A DNA stretch of 5,905 nucleotides, from assembly GCA_026388615.1 (NCBI GenBank), contig JAPLJL010000146.1:1-5905 (forward strand). The letters are read 5' to 3'. Below are positions 1-4,461 of the stretch, piece after piece (the first letter of the stretch is position 1; each line of letters starts with the position of its first letter). The DNA comes from Pseudomonadota bacterium. Its GTDB lineage: Bacteria > Desulfobacterota > JAPLJL01. Both the position numbers and the translations under genes were made by a program. Below the pieces are notes generated by a model. It saw only the letters and a list, made by a program, of their open reading frames with translations. It ran no database searches and had not been told where the DNA came from.

Positions 1-181
1 CTTTTTCTTTTTCTTCTTCTTTCACCTTACAATCAATACAGAAAACTCCCTCATTTGTTTTAGAAAGGTGAACAATACAAACCGGTCGTTTGCAAATCGA
101 ACATATACCACCCCCCATATCTACAAATTCGAAACCACACATAAAACAAGTGAACGGAATAATTTTCTTAGAAATATCCAA
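1..181 (-). CDS. N-terminal part of a small zinc-binding protein, running off the left edge
   Basis: Sixty codons are visible and the frame is still open at base 1, so the C-terminus lies outside the window. The start is TTG at 181, preceded on the minus strand by AGAGGA five bases upstream. An in-frame TAG lies just above it and no in-frame ATG precedes the cysteines. Eight potential metal ligands appear: C12, C15, C27, C30, C35, H38, C48 and C51, spaced C-x2-C-x11-C-x2-C-x4-C-x2-H-x9-C-x2-C. This order could bind two zinc ions, either as two zinc ribbons or in a cross-brace (RING/FYVE-like) fold. After C51 the chain becomes a Lys/Glu run (KVKEEEKEK), probably a charged linker or helix before an unseen domain. 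There is no signal peptide, so it is probably cytoplasmic. The gene is visibly more AT-rich than its neighbours, which may point to a different origin. I cannot name the family or a function. Confidence 0.72.
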   Translation of the reverse strand, partial: MDISKKIIPFTCFMCGFEFVDMGGGICSICKRPVCIVHLSKTNEGVFCIDCKVKEEEKEK

Positions 182-201
182 AACATTCCTCTAAATCTGT
201 A

Positions 202-231
202 AATATAAATTTTTTTCCCCCTCTTTGTCGA
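202..231 (-). promoter_or_regulatory. Possible sigma-70-type promoter for the zinc-binding protein gene
   Basis: On the minus strand TCGACA (226-231, five of six to TTGACA) is followed after 18 bases by TATATT (202-207, five of six to TATAAT). Transcription would begin near 195, leaving a leader of about 14 bases that still includes the AGAGGA ribosome site at 187-192. The -35 box falls in the loop side of a hairpin belonging to the palindromic repeat at 203-332, so the repeat may supply part of the promoter. This is inferred from the sequence only. Confidence 0.3.
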
Positions 232-332
232 AAGAGGGGATGGGGGAGATTTTCATCTACCCAGAAATTTCGAGGTCTGCTTTTCTGATGAAAATCCCCC
301 TGCCTCCCCCTTTTCATAAAGGGGGATTTATA
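203..332. repeat. Composite palindromic intergenic repeat (two inverted C-rich hairpin units)
   Basis: Two hairpins flank a larger inverted repeat. Hairpin one is CCCCTCTTT (218-226), loop GTCG, AAAGAGGGG (231-239). Hairpin two is CCCCCTTT (306-313), loop TCAT, AAAGGGGG (318-325). Between them GATTTTCATC (248-257) pairs perfectly with GATGAAAATC (287-296), and the pairing extends into adjacent G5 and C5 runs. The outer ends also resemble each other inverted (TATAAAT next to C5, and G5 next to ATTTATA). The whole element is therefore two related units head to head, like a REP/BIME or small MITE. AAATCCCCC/AAAGGGGG palindromes are common dispersed repeats in environmental bacterial genomes. There is no open frame inside, and no T-run follows either stem as expected for a canonical terminator. 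Confidence 0.7.
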
Positions 333-353
333 ATCGCCCCGGATCAGGAAGTG

Positions 354-374
354 ATTAGAAATTCGTAATCAGAA
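354..374 (+). repeat. Short 7-bp-period repeat
   Basis: Three consecutive heptamers read ATTAGAA, ATTCGTA and ATCAGAA, all starting AT. The same vocabulary appears at the opposite end of the window (5878-5905), also in 7-bp phase. It lies between the palindromic element and the end of the nitroreductase-like gene. No function is evident. Confidence 0.4.
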
Positions 375-437
375 AAAAACTCGTCAAGGCTCGGGGTTTT
401 GTCCCCCTCCCCAGTTTTAATCTATCAATCCTTCCGA

Positions 438-472
438 CTTTAAACTTTTAACCTTTAACCTTTTACTTTTCC
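438..472 (-). repeat. 7-bp-period tandem repeat overlapping a stop codon
   Basis: Read on the minus strand from 472 downwards, the heptamers are GGAAAAG, TAAAAGG, TTAAAGG, TTAAAAG and TTTAAAG. The unit at 459-465 contains the TAA stop of the nitroreductase-like gene, so the array starts in its last codons (Gly-Glu-Lys-stop) and continues into the gap. The units are degenerate but keep the 7-bp phase. Confidence 0.55.
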
Positions 473-1176
473 CCCTTCGGATACCCCACGGTCTGCGCCA
501 GGATTATTTTCTGGTTCTTCTTGAGATTCAGATCCTTGGCCAGGGCGTCCTTGTCCACCAGGCCCCGGATAACCGTAGCCAGCCCCTCGGAGGCGCAGAA
601 AAGATAAACGTTCTGGCCGATGAAACCGGCGCCGGCGGATGAATAGATGAGTTTTTCCTCATCGCTGACAAATACTTTTCCCATGGTGCTGACGCGGGAA
701 AAGTCCGCCACGTAAACCAGGTTAACCGGCGCTTCCTTGACGAAAGGCTGAATAATCCTGCCCGTATCCCCCCGCACGTCCCGGGCCAGAACCGGCTGGA
801 GAACGTTAGTCTTGGCATCGTAAAGATAGGCCCCTGCCTCCATAACAACGTAGACATCTATTTCCTGCCAATTCATCGCCGAGGGAGCGGTCCGCAGGCC
901 GGAAGCCGGTCGGTTGATCCCGCAGGCGGCCCAGAGCAGGTTGGAAAGGACCTGAGGGGTGAGCTGGTCCGGCTTGAAATCCCTCGAGGTTTTACGGTTT
1001 TTCAGCACTTCCATCAGGGGCTTGCCCCCCGTCATCTGCGGGGGAGGCAATTTGACCGGTTCCAGCTGAACCGGCCCAGCCGGCGGTGCCGGTTTCTCGC
1101 TGCCGTTAGAACCCGAAACCCAGAACAGACTGATCAAAAAAATAAAAGCCAGTGAACCCCAGGTCAGCTTCTTCAT
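463..1176 (-). CDS. Exported nitroreductase-family (SagB/ThcOx-like) protein
   Basis: A 237-residue protein with a Sec-type signal peptide (MKK, hydrophobic stretch about 8-22), a Pro-rich linker to about residue 48, then a nitroreductase fold. Family-like motifs are R61-K-T-S64-R65-D-F, which matches the N-terminal FMN-phosphate-binding Arg region, APSAMNWQ at 97-104 (the usual PSxxNxQ position), the helix GFIGQNVYLFCASEGLA at 184-200, and a GYP turn at 231-233 near the end. The family binds FMN and catalyses NAD(P)H-linked or other two-electron redox steps; the substrate cannot be read from the sequence. No twin-arginine motif is seen, so how an exported copy would obtain FMN is unclear. 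ATG at 1176 is well supported by AGGAGG (1183-1188) six bases upstream. It stands about 200 bases from the DUF47 gene, with its own promoter candidate. Family assignment is fairly secure; physiological role unknown. Confidence 0.85.
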   Translation of the reverse strand: MKKLTWGSLAFIFLISLFWVSGSNGSEKPAPPAGPVQLEPVKLPPPQMTGGKPLMEVLKNRKTSRDFKPDQLTPQVLSNLLWAACGINRPASGLRTAPSAMNWQEIDVYVVMEAGAYLYDAKTNVLQPVLARDVRGDTGRIIQPFVKEAPVNLVYVADFSRVSTMGKVFVSDEEKLIYSSAGAGFIGQNVYLFCASEGLATVIRGLVDKDALAKDLNLKKNQKIILAQTVGYPKGEK

Positions 1177-1237
1177 TTTCTCCCTCCTTTTTGCAAATGA
1201 TTAAAGTCAGCGAAAGGTCATTCTTCACTTGTAAAAA

Positions 1238-1246
1238 ATTATATCA
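1238..1246 (-). promoter_or_regulatory. Extended -10 promoter for the nitroreductase-like gene
   Basis: The minus strand reads TGATATAAT, a perfect TATAAT with the upstream TG of an extended -10 element. No good -35 hexamer sits 16-18 bases upstream, which extended -10 promoters tolerate. Transcription would start near 1231, giving a leader of about 55 bases before the ATG at 1176. This supports separate transcription from the DUF47 gene. Confidence 0.5.
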
Positions 1247-1280
1247 GAATTGATCAGATCCTTCTCCCGCAGAGGAAGAA

Positions 1281-1292
1281 GCAGATATCTGC
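1281..1292. promoter_or_regulatory. 12-bp perfect palindrome, possible operator
   Basis: GCAGATATCTGC is a perfect palindrome centred about 55 bases upstream of the inferred transcription start of the nitroreductase-like gene. That distance suits a dimeric activator. I do not recognise the site as that of a known regulator, and a 12-bp palindrome can occur by chance. Confidence 0.25.
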
Positions 1293-1352
1293 GTTGGAAA
1301 AATAAAACCTGGAATTAAAAAAGCAATTTAAAAAGCAGGCAGGAGGATTAAA

Positions 1353-1367
1353 CCCGGCAGAAGCGGG
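1353..1367 (-). terminator. Weak hairpin after the DUF47 gene, possible terminator
   Basis: About ten bases past the DUF47 stop codon the minus strand reads CCCGCTTCTGCCGGG. It can pair as CCC/GGG plus GC/GC around a TTCT loop, with one bulged base, and is followed only by TTTAAT. The stem is short and the U-tract poor, so this is a tentative call. Confidence 0.22.
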
Positions 1368-1376
1368 AACAGTCCG

Positions 1377-2000
1377 TCAGGCATATTTCAAAACAACCCC
1401 CTCCAGAACATTGGCCACGTCCTCGCACTTGTCGATGGCGTTTTCCAGGTCTTCAAAGATTTCCTTCTGCTTGATGATCTCGATCGGGTCGGTCACTTTT
1501 TCAAACAGGGCGGAAAGCAGCTGGCGGTAAACCTGGTCTCCTTCGTTCTCGAGTTTGTTGGCCTCGATGCAGGATTTCAGGACCGCATCCGGGTTCTTCA
1601 TCCGTTTCAGGCAGGTGATGGCCAGGAGGAGGGCCTCCATGGACTTCACCAGGATCTCGGCCAGGGAGATAAACTTGGGATCGTAATTCTTAACCTTGAA
1701 GATCATGATTTTTTCCGCCGCGGTCTCGATCAGGTCGATCACATCGTCCAAGCGGCTGATTAGTTCATGGATATCCTCCCGGTCGATCGGGGTGATGAAG
1801 GTTTTGTTCAGCTTTTCCATCGTCTCGTGGGTGATCTGGTCCCCGGCGTGTTCCACGTCTTTGATCGCCCCCACCTTGGCCTCCAGGTTGGTCGGGTCTC
1901 TCAGGAGCTCGAGAAACAGTCTTCCGCCCTTCAGGGCGTTTTCCGCGCTTTGCTCAAAAAGGTCAAAAAATTTTTCTTCTTTCGGGATGAAACTGATCAT
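1377..2000 (-). CDS. DUF47 family PhoU-like protein, putative Pit phosphate transport accessory
   Basis: A 207-residue, nearly all-helical protein of normal length for DUF47 (relatives of PhoU, often called phosphate transport regulators). The chain shows the two-fold repeat of PhoU-like bundles, with acidic metal-binding-type motifs: E50-H-A-G-D54, E153 and D155 in LENEGDQ, the FITPIDREDIHELISRLDDVID region (68-89), and its counterpart DLENAIDKCEDVANVLEG (184-201). FITPxDREDI is the most recognisable signature. There is no signal peptide or membrane segment, so it is cytoplasmic. The family usually sits directly beside a Pit-type inorganic phosphate transporter gene and is thought to tune it. 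No such gene adjoins here: about 200 bases downstream comes the nitroreductase-like gene and 320 bases upstream the small membrane protein. ATG at 2000 has GAGAGG nine bases upstream. Family call secure; transporter partner not visible. Confidence 0.9.
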   Translation of the reverse strand: MISFIPKEEKFFDLFEQSAENALKGGRLFLELLRDPTNLEAKVGAIKDVEHAGDQITHETMEKLNKTFITPIDREDIHELISRLDDVIDLIETAAEKIMIFKVKNYDPKFISLAEILVKSMEALLLAITCLKRMKNPDAVLKSCIEANKLENEGDQVYRQLLSALFEKVTDPIEIIKQKEIFEDLENAIDKCEDVANVLEGVVLKYA

Positions 2001-2038
2001 AATATTTTACCTCTCTTCTGATTAGATTCGGCGTTTTC

Positions 2039-2067
2039 AATTTAATTCTTTTTCAGGTTTTCTTCAA
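2039..2067 (-). promoter_or_regulatory. Weak promoter candidate for the DUF47 gene
   Basis: The minus strand carries TTGAAG (2062-2067), a 17-base spacer, then TAAATT (2039-2044). Each hexamer matches the sigma-70 consensus at four of six bases. Transcription would start near 2032, leaving a leader of about 32 bases. The surrounding DNA is AT-rich, so chance matches are likely. Confidence 0.25.
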
Positions 2068-2117
2068 GATTTTCTCTGCGCTTATTTTCCGGATATTTTT
2101 AAACCATCCTCATTTTA

Positions 2118-2180
2118 TCATTCTGAGCCCTGCTGGTCCCGAGCTCTATCGAGGGAAGCCTGCCGCAGGGTGAAGAATCT
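2118..2180. repeat. Dispersed palindromic repeat of the TCATTCTGAG...GAAGAATCT type
   Basis: The stretch opens with TCATTCTGAG and closes with GAAGAATCT, the two conserved ends of an intergenic repeat seen in many Desulfobacterota and other environmental genomes. Inside, CCCTGC (2128-2133) pairs with GCAGGG (2165-2170), and CTC (2144-2146) with GAG (2151-2153) closes a small inner loop, so the RNA of either strand would fold into a long hairpin. It lies in the gap upstream of the DUF47 gene. No open frame is present. Recognition is from memory of the repeat; copy number in this genome is unknown. Confidence 0.6.
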
Positions 2181-2320
2181 TATTTTAAACGGAAAAAAAG
2201 ATCGAAATCCTTCGCTTACCATCAGGATAGTTTCGGTCGGGTTTATTATCCCGGTTTTATTAAAAAAACACGCCTTGCTTCTATTTGACTATTAGAGAAT
2301 AGTATACAAATAACATATGG
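2181..2320. other. Non-coding remainder of the 2001-2320 gap, with two small AT hairpins
   Basis: No convincing gene is present on either strand. Two adjacent hairpins lie just downstream of the small membrane protein gene: ACTATT (2288-2293), loop AGAG, AATAGT (2298-2303), and AAATAAC (2308-2314), loop ATATG, GTTATTT (2320-2326). The second overlaps the gene's TAA stop. Stems this AT-rich are weak, and on the minus strand no T-run directly follows them; a T7 run occurs some 20 bases further on. CGGG/CCCG near 2238-2254 is another weak stem. They may slow or stop transcription, but none is a clear terminator. Confidence 0.3.
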
Positions 2321-2785
2321 TTATTTAGTTTTGGCTGCGACCGGCCGGGGAGTTGCCCGGGGCTTGCGGTTTTCCTCCACCCAGACCTCGATCCAATCCT
2401 CCAGCCAGACCCAAAGGTAGCTGACCTGGGGATCCACCCTGATCGCCAGGACCAGGGCGGAGATCGCCTCCGGGGTTTGATCCTGAGACATCAGGTCCCG
2501 CGCTTTCCGCGCACATTCGTTCGAGATCTCCTCTTTCCAGTAAAGGGCCAAGCGGTTTTCCGGGTCGAGAGCCAGGATCTCCCGGCAATACTTCCATTTC
2601 CTCCAGAGATCGCCGGTTCCGTTCACCCGCTCCCACCAGGTTCTGATCCGGGCCTCCCTACCTACCCCCAAGTCAGCCTTCACCGTCATCAACTCCCGGT
2701 TTAATAGCCAGGCCGAGGGGCAGGCCACCAGCAAAAAGATCGCACAATTTATTGTTATGCTTAATATTTTTCGATAATGTTTCAC
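2321..2785 (-). CDS. Small membrane-anchored or lipidated protein of unknown function
   Basis: The preferred start is GTG at 2785, giving 154 residues: AGGGAG lies eight bases upstream. The longer frame opens at GTG 2794 (157 residues, beginning MFHVKH), but there the same ribosome site runs into the start codon. MFHVKH is simply the translation of the parS palindrome. The N-terminus is KHYRK followed by a hydrophobic stretch to about residue 28. LVAC in it fits a lipobox, so the protein may be a lipoprotein with Cys22 (shorter numbering) as acceptor, or stay as a single transmembrane anchor. The following roughly 115 residues are helical and Trp-rich, with two TPR-like pieces (around YCREILALDPEN and ALVLAIRVDPQ). 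The tail is basic and Pro-rich. It lies 150-160 bases after mnmE in the same direction. I do not recognise the family; the predicted orientation puts the soluble part outside the cytoplasm. Confidence 0.7.
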   Translation of the reverse strand: MKHYRKILSITINCAIFLLVACPSAWLLNRELMTVKADLGVGREARIRTWWERVNGTGDLWRKWKYCREILALDPENRLALYWKEEISNECARKARDLMSQDQTPEAISALVLAIRVDPQVSYLWVWLEDWIEVWVEENRKPRATPRPVAAKTK

Positions 2786-2793
2786 GTGAAACA
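2778..2793. promoter_or_regulatory. parS: parS centromere-like site (copy 1)
   Basis: TGTTTCACGTGAAACA is an exact match to the canonical 16-bp chromosomal parS palindrome bound by ParB. ParB loads here, spreads over flanking DNA and recruits SMC/ParA for origin segregation. The site covers the initiation region of the small membrane protein gene, whose preferred GTG start (2785-2783) lies inside the palindrome. ParB bound here could hinder transcription of that gene; this is inference. Confidence 0.93.
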
Positions 2794-2800
2794 CTCCCTA

Positions 2801-2835
2801 AAATCAATTACCAAATCCCAAAATCCAATCACCAA
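2801..2835 (-). repeat. 7-bp-period repeat array, minus orientation
   Basis: On the minus strand the consecutive heptamers are TTGGTGA (2829-2835), TTGGATT, TTGGGAT, TTGGTAA and TTGATTT (2801-2807). Four of five start TTGG. The array ends about eight bases from parS copy 1 and precedes the ribosome site of the small membrane protein gene. Confidence 0.6.
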
Positions 2836-2897
2836 ACCAGAAAAACCCATTATTTTGAATTTGATGCTTGGTAATTAGCATTTTTGTTTGGTAATTG
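2805..2897. repeat. Imperfect inverted repeat between the two parS sites
   Basis: The left arm 2805-2835, read on the minus strand, aligns with the right arm 2868-2897 on the plus strand, with about 24 matching positions over 30-31 (both begin TTGGT and end TTTGGTAATTG). A 32-base spacer separates them. The arms are built of the 7-bp TTGG-type units described for the neighbouring array, so the inverted repeat may be a by-product of two arrays facing each other rather than a selected cruciform. Confidence 0.55.
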
Positions 2898-2922
2898 GTG
2901 CTTGGTTATTGGTCATTGGTTT
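2888..2922 (+). repeat. 7-bp-period tandem repeat TTGGTNN, five units
   Basis: Five back-to-back units read TTGGTAA, TTGGTGC, TTGGTTA, TTGGTCA and TTGGTTT; the first five bases are invariant and the last two vary. A further TTGGTAA lies at 2868-2874. The array ends five bases before parS copy 2 and mirrors the minus-strand array at 2801-2835. Confidence 0.75.
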
Positions 2923-2927
2923 ATTAA

Positions 2928-2943
2928 TGTTTCACGTGAAACA
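2928..2943. promoter_or_regulatory. parS: parS centromere-like site (copy 2)
   Basis: A second exact TGTTTCACGTGAAACA, exactly 150 bp from the first (start to start). It begins three bases after the mnmE stop codon (TGA, 2947-2949), entirely non-coding. Two perfect copies so close together are far beyond chance for a 16-bp sequence and mark a ParB loading region, usually within the origin-proximal part of the chromosome. Confidence 0.94.
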
Positions 2944-2946
2944 TTT

Positions 2947-4389
2947 TCACTTCCCCAGGCAGAACCGGGAGAAGATCTCCGAGAGAACCTCTTCCCGGTC
3001 GCTGAGAAACTCCCGTCCCATGATCTCCCCCAGGCTTCCGCCGGCTTCCCGGAGATCCTCAGCGATAAATTCGGGTGGCCGGTCTTCGGCTAGGGCCAGG
3101 ATCCCCCGCTTCAGGGCCTCGCGGGCCCGGATCAGGCCCCGGTAATGGCGAAGGTTGGAGATCCAGATCTCGTCACCCGAGCCGGGTGAAGCGACCAGGG
3201 CCAGGATCCCTTCCTCCAGCCCGGCCAGGCCTGTCCCTTCCCGGGCGGAAACCCGGTAAAAACCGTTCCCGGGATAAAGGCCCCGGGCCTCTTTTTCCCT
3301 TACCGCCTCCGGCAGGTCCATTTTGTTCATGACCACGAACACCTGCACCCGGGTTCCCGGGGCTCGGAATCCGTTTTCACCCTGGGTCCTCAGCCATTCG
3401 GCCGCTTGGTAATCCTCCGGCTCTAGTCTTTCCGCGCCATCCAGAACCAAAATAATCAGATCGGCTCCCTCCAGAAAACGGTCTGCCATCCGGATCCCGG
3501 CCCGCTCCACCCGGCCCTCGGTCTCCCGTCTACCAGCGGTATCGTAATAAACTACCTTCCTTCCTTTTATATAGGCTGAGGCCTCGATTACATCCCGGGT
3601 GGTCCCCGGATCCGGGTCCACCAGGGCTCGTTCCTTTTTCAGGAGCGCGTTGAAAAGGCTCGATTTTCCCACATTGGGGCGGCCGATGATGGCGACCCTC
3701 AGGCCCTCCCGGAGGATTTTCCCTTCCCGGAAATGGGAGATCATACTCGCGATTTCCCGTTCCACCGTTTCCAGGGCCAGTTTCATCCCTTTCCTCCCGG
3801 TCCGGTCTTCCGGGACATCTTCCGGAAAATCGATTTCGGCCTCCAGCCGGGCCAGTTCGGCGATTAGAGTCTCCCGCCAGGCCTCAATTTTATCCCGGAG
3901 CCGGCCGAGCAGCTGCCCCGCCGCCAGGGAAAGACCTTCCCGGGTCTGGGCCTGGACCAGGTCCAAAACCGCCTCGGCTTGGGTCAGGTCTAATTTTCCC
4001 CGCAGATAAGCCCGGAGCGTAAATTCCCCCCGGTCGGCTAGGCGGGCCCCGGCTTCCACCAGGTTCCGGATCAGTTCCTCCATCAGAACCGGGCTCCCGT
4101 GCCCATGGATTTCAACCACTTCCTCTCCGGTGTAGGAAAAAGGGGCGGGCATGTAAAGCAAAAGACCGTCATCCAGGATTTCGCCCCCGGGGCCATGGAT
4201 TTCGCCCCGATATAAATGCCGGGGCGCCCAGGTCTGGTCAGCTCCGGTTCCCGCCTCCCGGCCCCCCCGGACGACAAAAAACTTCCGGGCGAACTCCAGG
4301 GCGCGGGGCCCCGAGATCCGAACCACACCCACCCCTCCCTCGCCGGGCGGGGTGGCCAGGGCGACAATGGTGTCGGAATAGTTACTCAC
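2947..4389 (-). CDS. mnmE: tRNA uridine-5-carboxymethylaminomethyl modification GTPase MnmE
   Basis: With MnmG, MnmE forms the cytoplasmic complex that installs the (carboxymethyl)aminomethyl group on wobble U34 of certain tRNAs, using a methylene-tetrahydrofolate carbon and GTP hydrolysis. The 480-residue protein is slightly longer than the usual 450-460. The N-terminal folate-binding/dimerisation domain (about 1-125) starts SDTIVALATPPGEGGVGVVR. A helical domain follows, interrupted by the G domain: G1 GRPNVGKSS (236-244, with Asn239 as the potassium-coordinating Asn), G2 PGTTRD (261-266), G3 DTAG (283-286), a VER motif with E295 at the position of the catalytic Glu282 of E. coli, G4 NKMD (355-358) and G5 SA (381-382). 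The C-terminus is FCLGK with the conserved Cys477. R287 follows DTAG, where Leu/Ile/Met is commoner. The start is GTG with no strong ribosome site. mnmG does not follow; instead two parS sites and an unrelated gene do. Confidence 0.97.
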   Translation of the reverse strand: MSNYSDTIVALATPPGEGGVGVVRISGPRALEFARKFFVVRGGREAGTGADQTWAPRHLYRGEIHGPGGEILDDGLLLYMPAPFSYTGEEVVEIHGHGSPVLMEELIRNLVEAGARLADRGEFTLRAYLRGKLDLTQAEAVLDLVQAQTREGLSLAAGQLLGRLRDKIEAWRETLIAELARLEAEIDFPEDVPEDRTGRKGMKLALETVEREIASMISHFREGKILREGLRVAIIGRPNVGKSSLFNALLKKERALVDPDPGTTRDVIEASAYIKGRKVVYYDTAGRRETEGRVERAGIRMADRFLEGADLIILVLDGAERLEPEDYQAAEWLRTQGENGFRAPGTRVQVFVVMNKMDLPEAVREKEARGLYPGNGFYRVSAREGTGLAGLEEGILALVASPGSGDEIWISNLRHYRGLIRAREALKRGILALAEDRPPEFIAEDLREAGGSLGEIMGREFLSDREEVLSEIFSRFCLGK

Positions 4390-4461
4390 TAATTTTCAAA
4401 GGAATCGTTTCCGAAAAACCTTCTATTTTCAATGTTGGCAAAGCAGTCGAAAAACCGAGGC
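4390..4461. other. Short gap between the lipoprotein gene and mnmE
   Basis: These 72 bases contain no clear terminator or promoter that I can find on the minus strand. The spacing and shared direction allow co-transcription of the lipoprotein gene and mnmE. Only a weak purine stretch (TGAAAA) precedes the mnmE GTG, so mnmE may be translated modestly. Confidence 0.35.

Noticed and set aside
217..329. C-rich hairpins near the left end as a CRISPR array or rho-independent terminators
   Set aside because: Only two inverted units with no regular spacers, and no T-run follows either stem. A palindromic dispersed repeat explains them better.
373..406. GGGG/CCCC hairpin (393-406) and a T7 run (373-379) on the minus strand as terminator of the nitroreductase-like gene
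   Set aside because: The T-run starts about 13 bases after the stem, too far for a canonical intrinsic terminator, and the stem is only four pairs.
528..857. Minus-strand frame inside the nitroreductase-like gene
   Set aside because: Shifted-frame shadow of a well supported gene, rich in Arg/Trp/Pro as expected from GC-rich out-of-frame reading.
1696..2025. Plus-strand frames antisense to the DUF47 gene
   Set aside because: Low-complexity Ser/Arg composition without a family resemblance; the opposite strand encodes a clear DUF47 protein.
2285..2310. TTTGACT and TATACA near 2285-2308 as a plus-strand promoter
   Set aside because: Spacing is too short for a sigma-70 promoter and no plus-strand gene follows.
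2001..2320. tRNA, rRNA or riboswitch in the largest gap
   Set aside because: I looked for cloverleaf-type stems, a T-loop consensus and common riboswitch cores and saw none; only the dispersed repeat and small AT hairpins are present.
2884..3145. Plus-strand open frames across the mnmE 3' end, containing INVSRET or FHVKH
   Set aside because: They translate parS and the 7-bp repeats and then run antisense through mnmE. They show no domain and no ribosome site; the amino-acid pattern is just parS in different frames.
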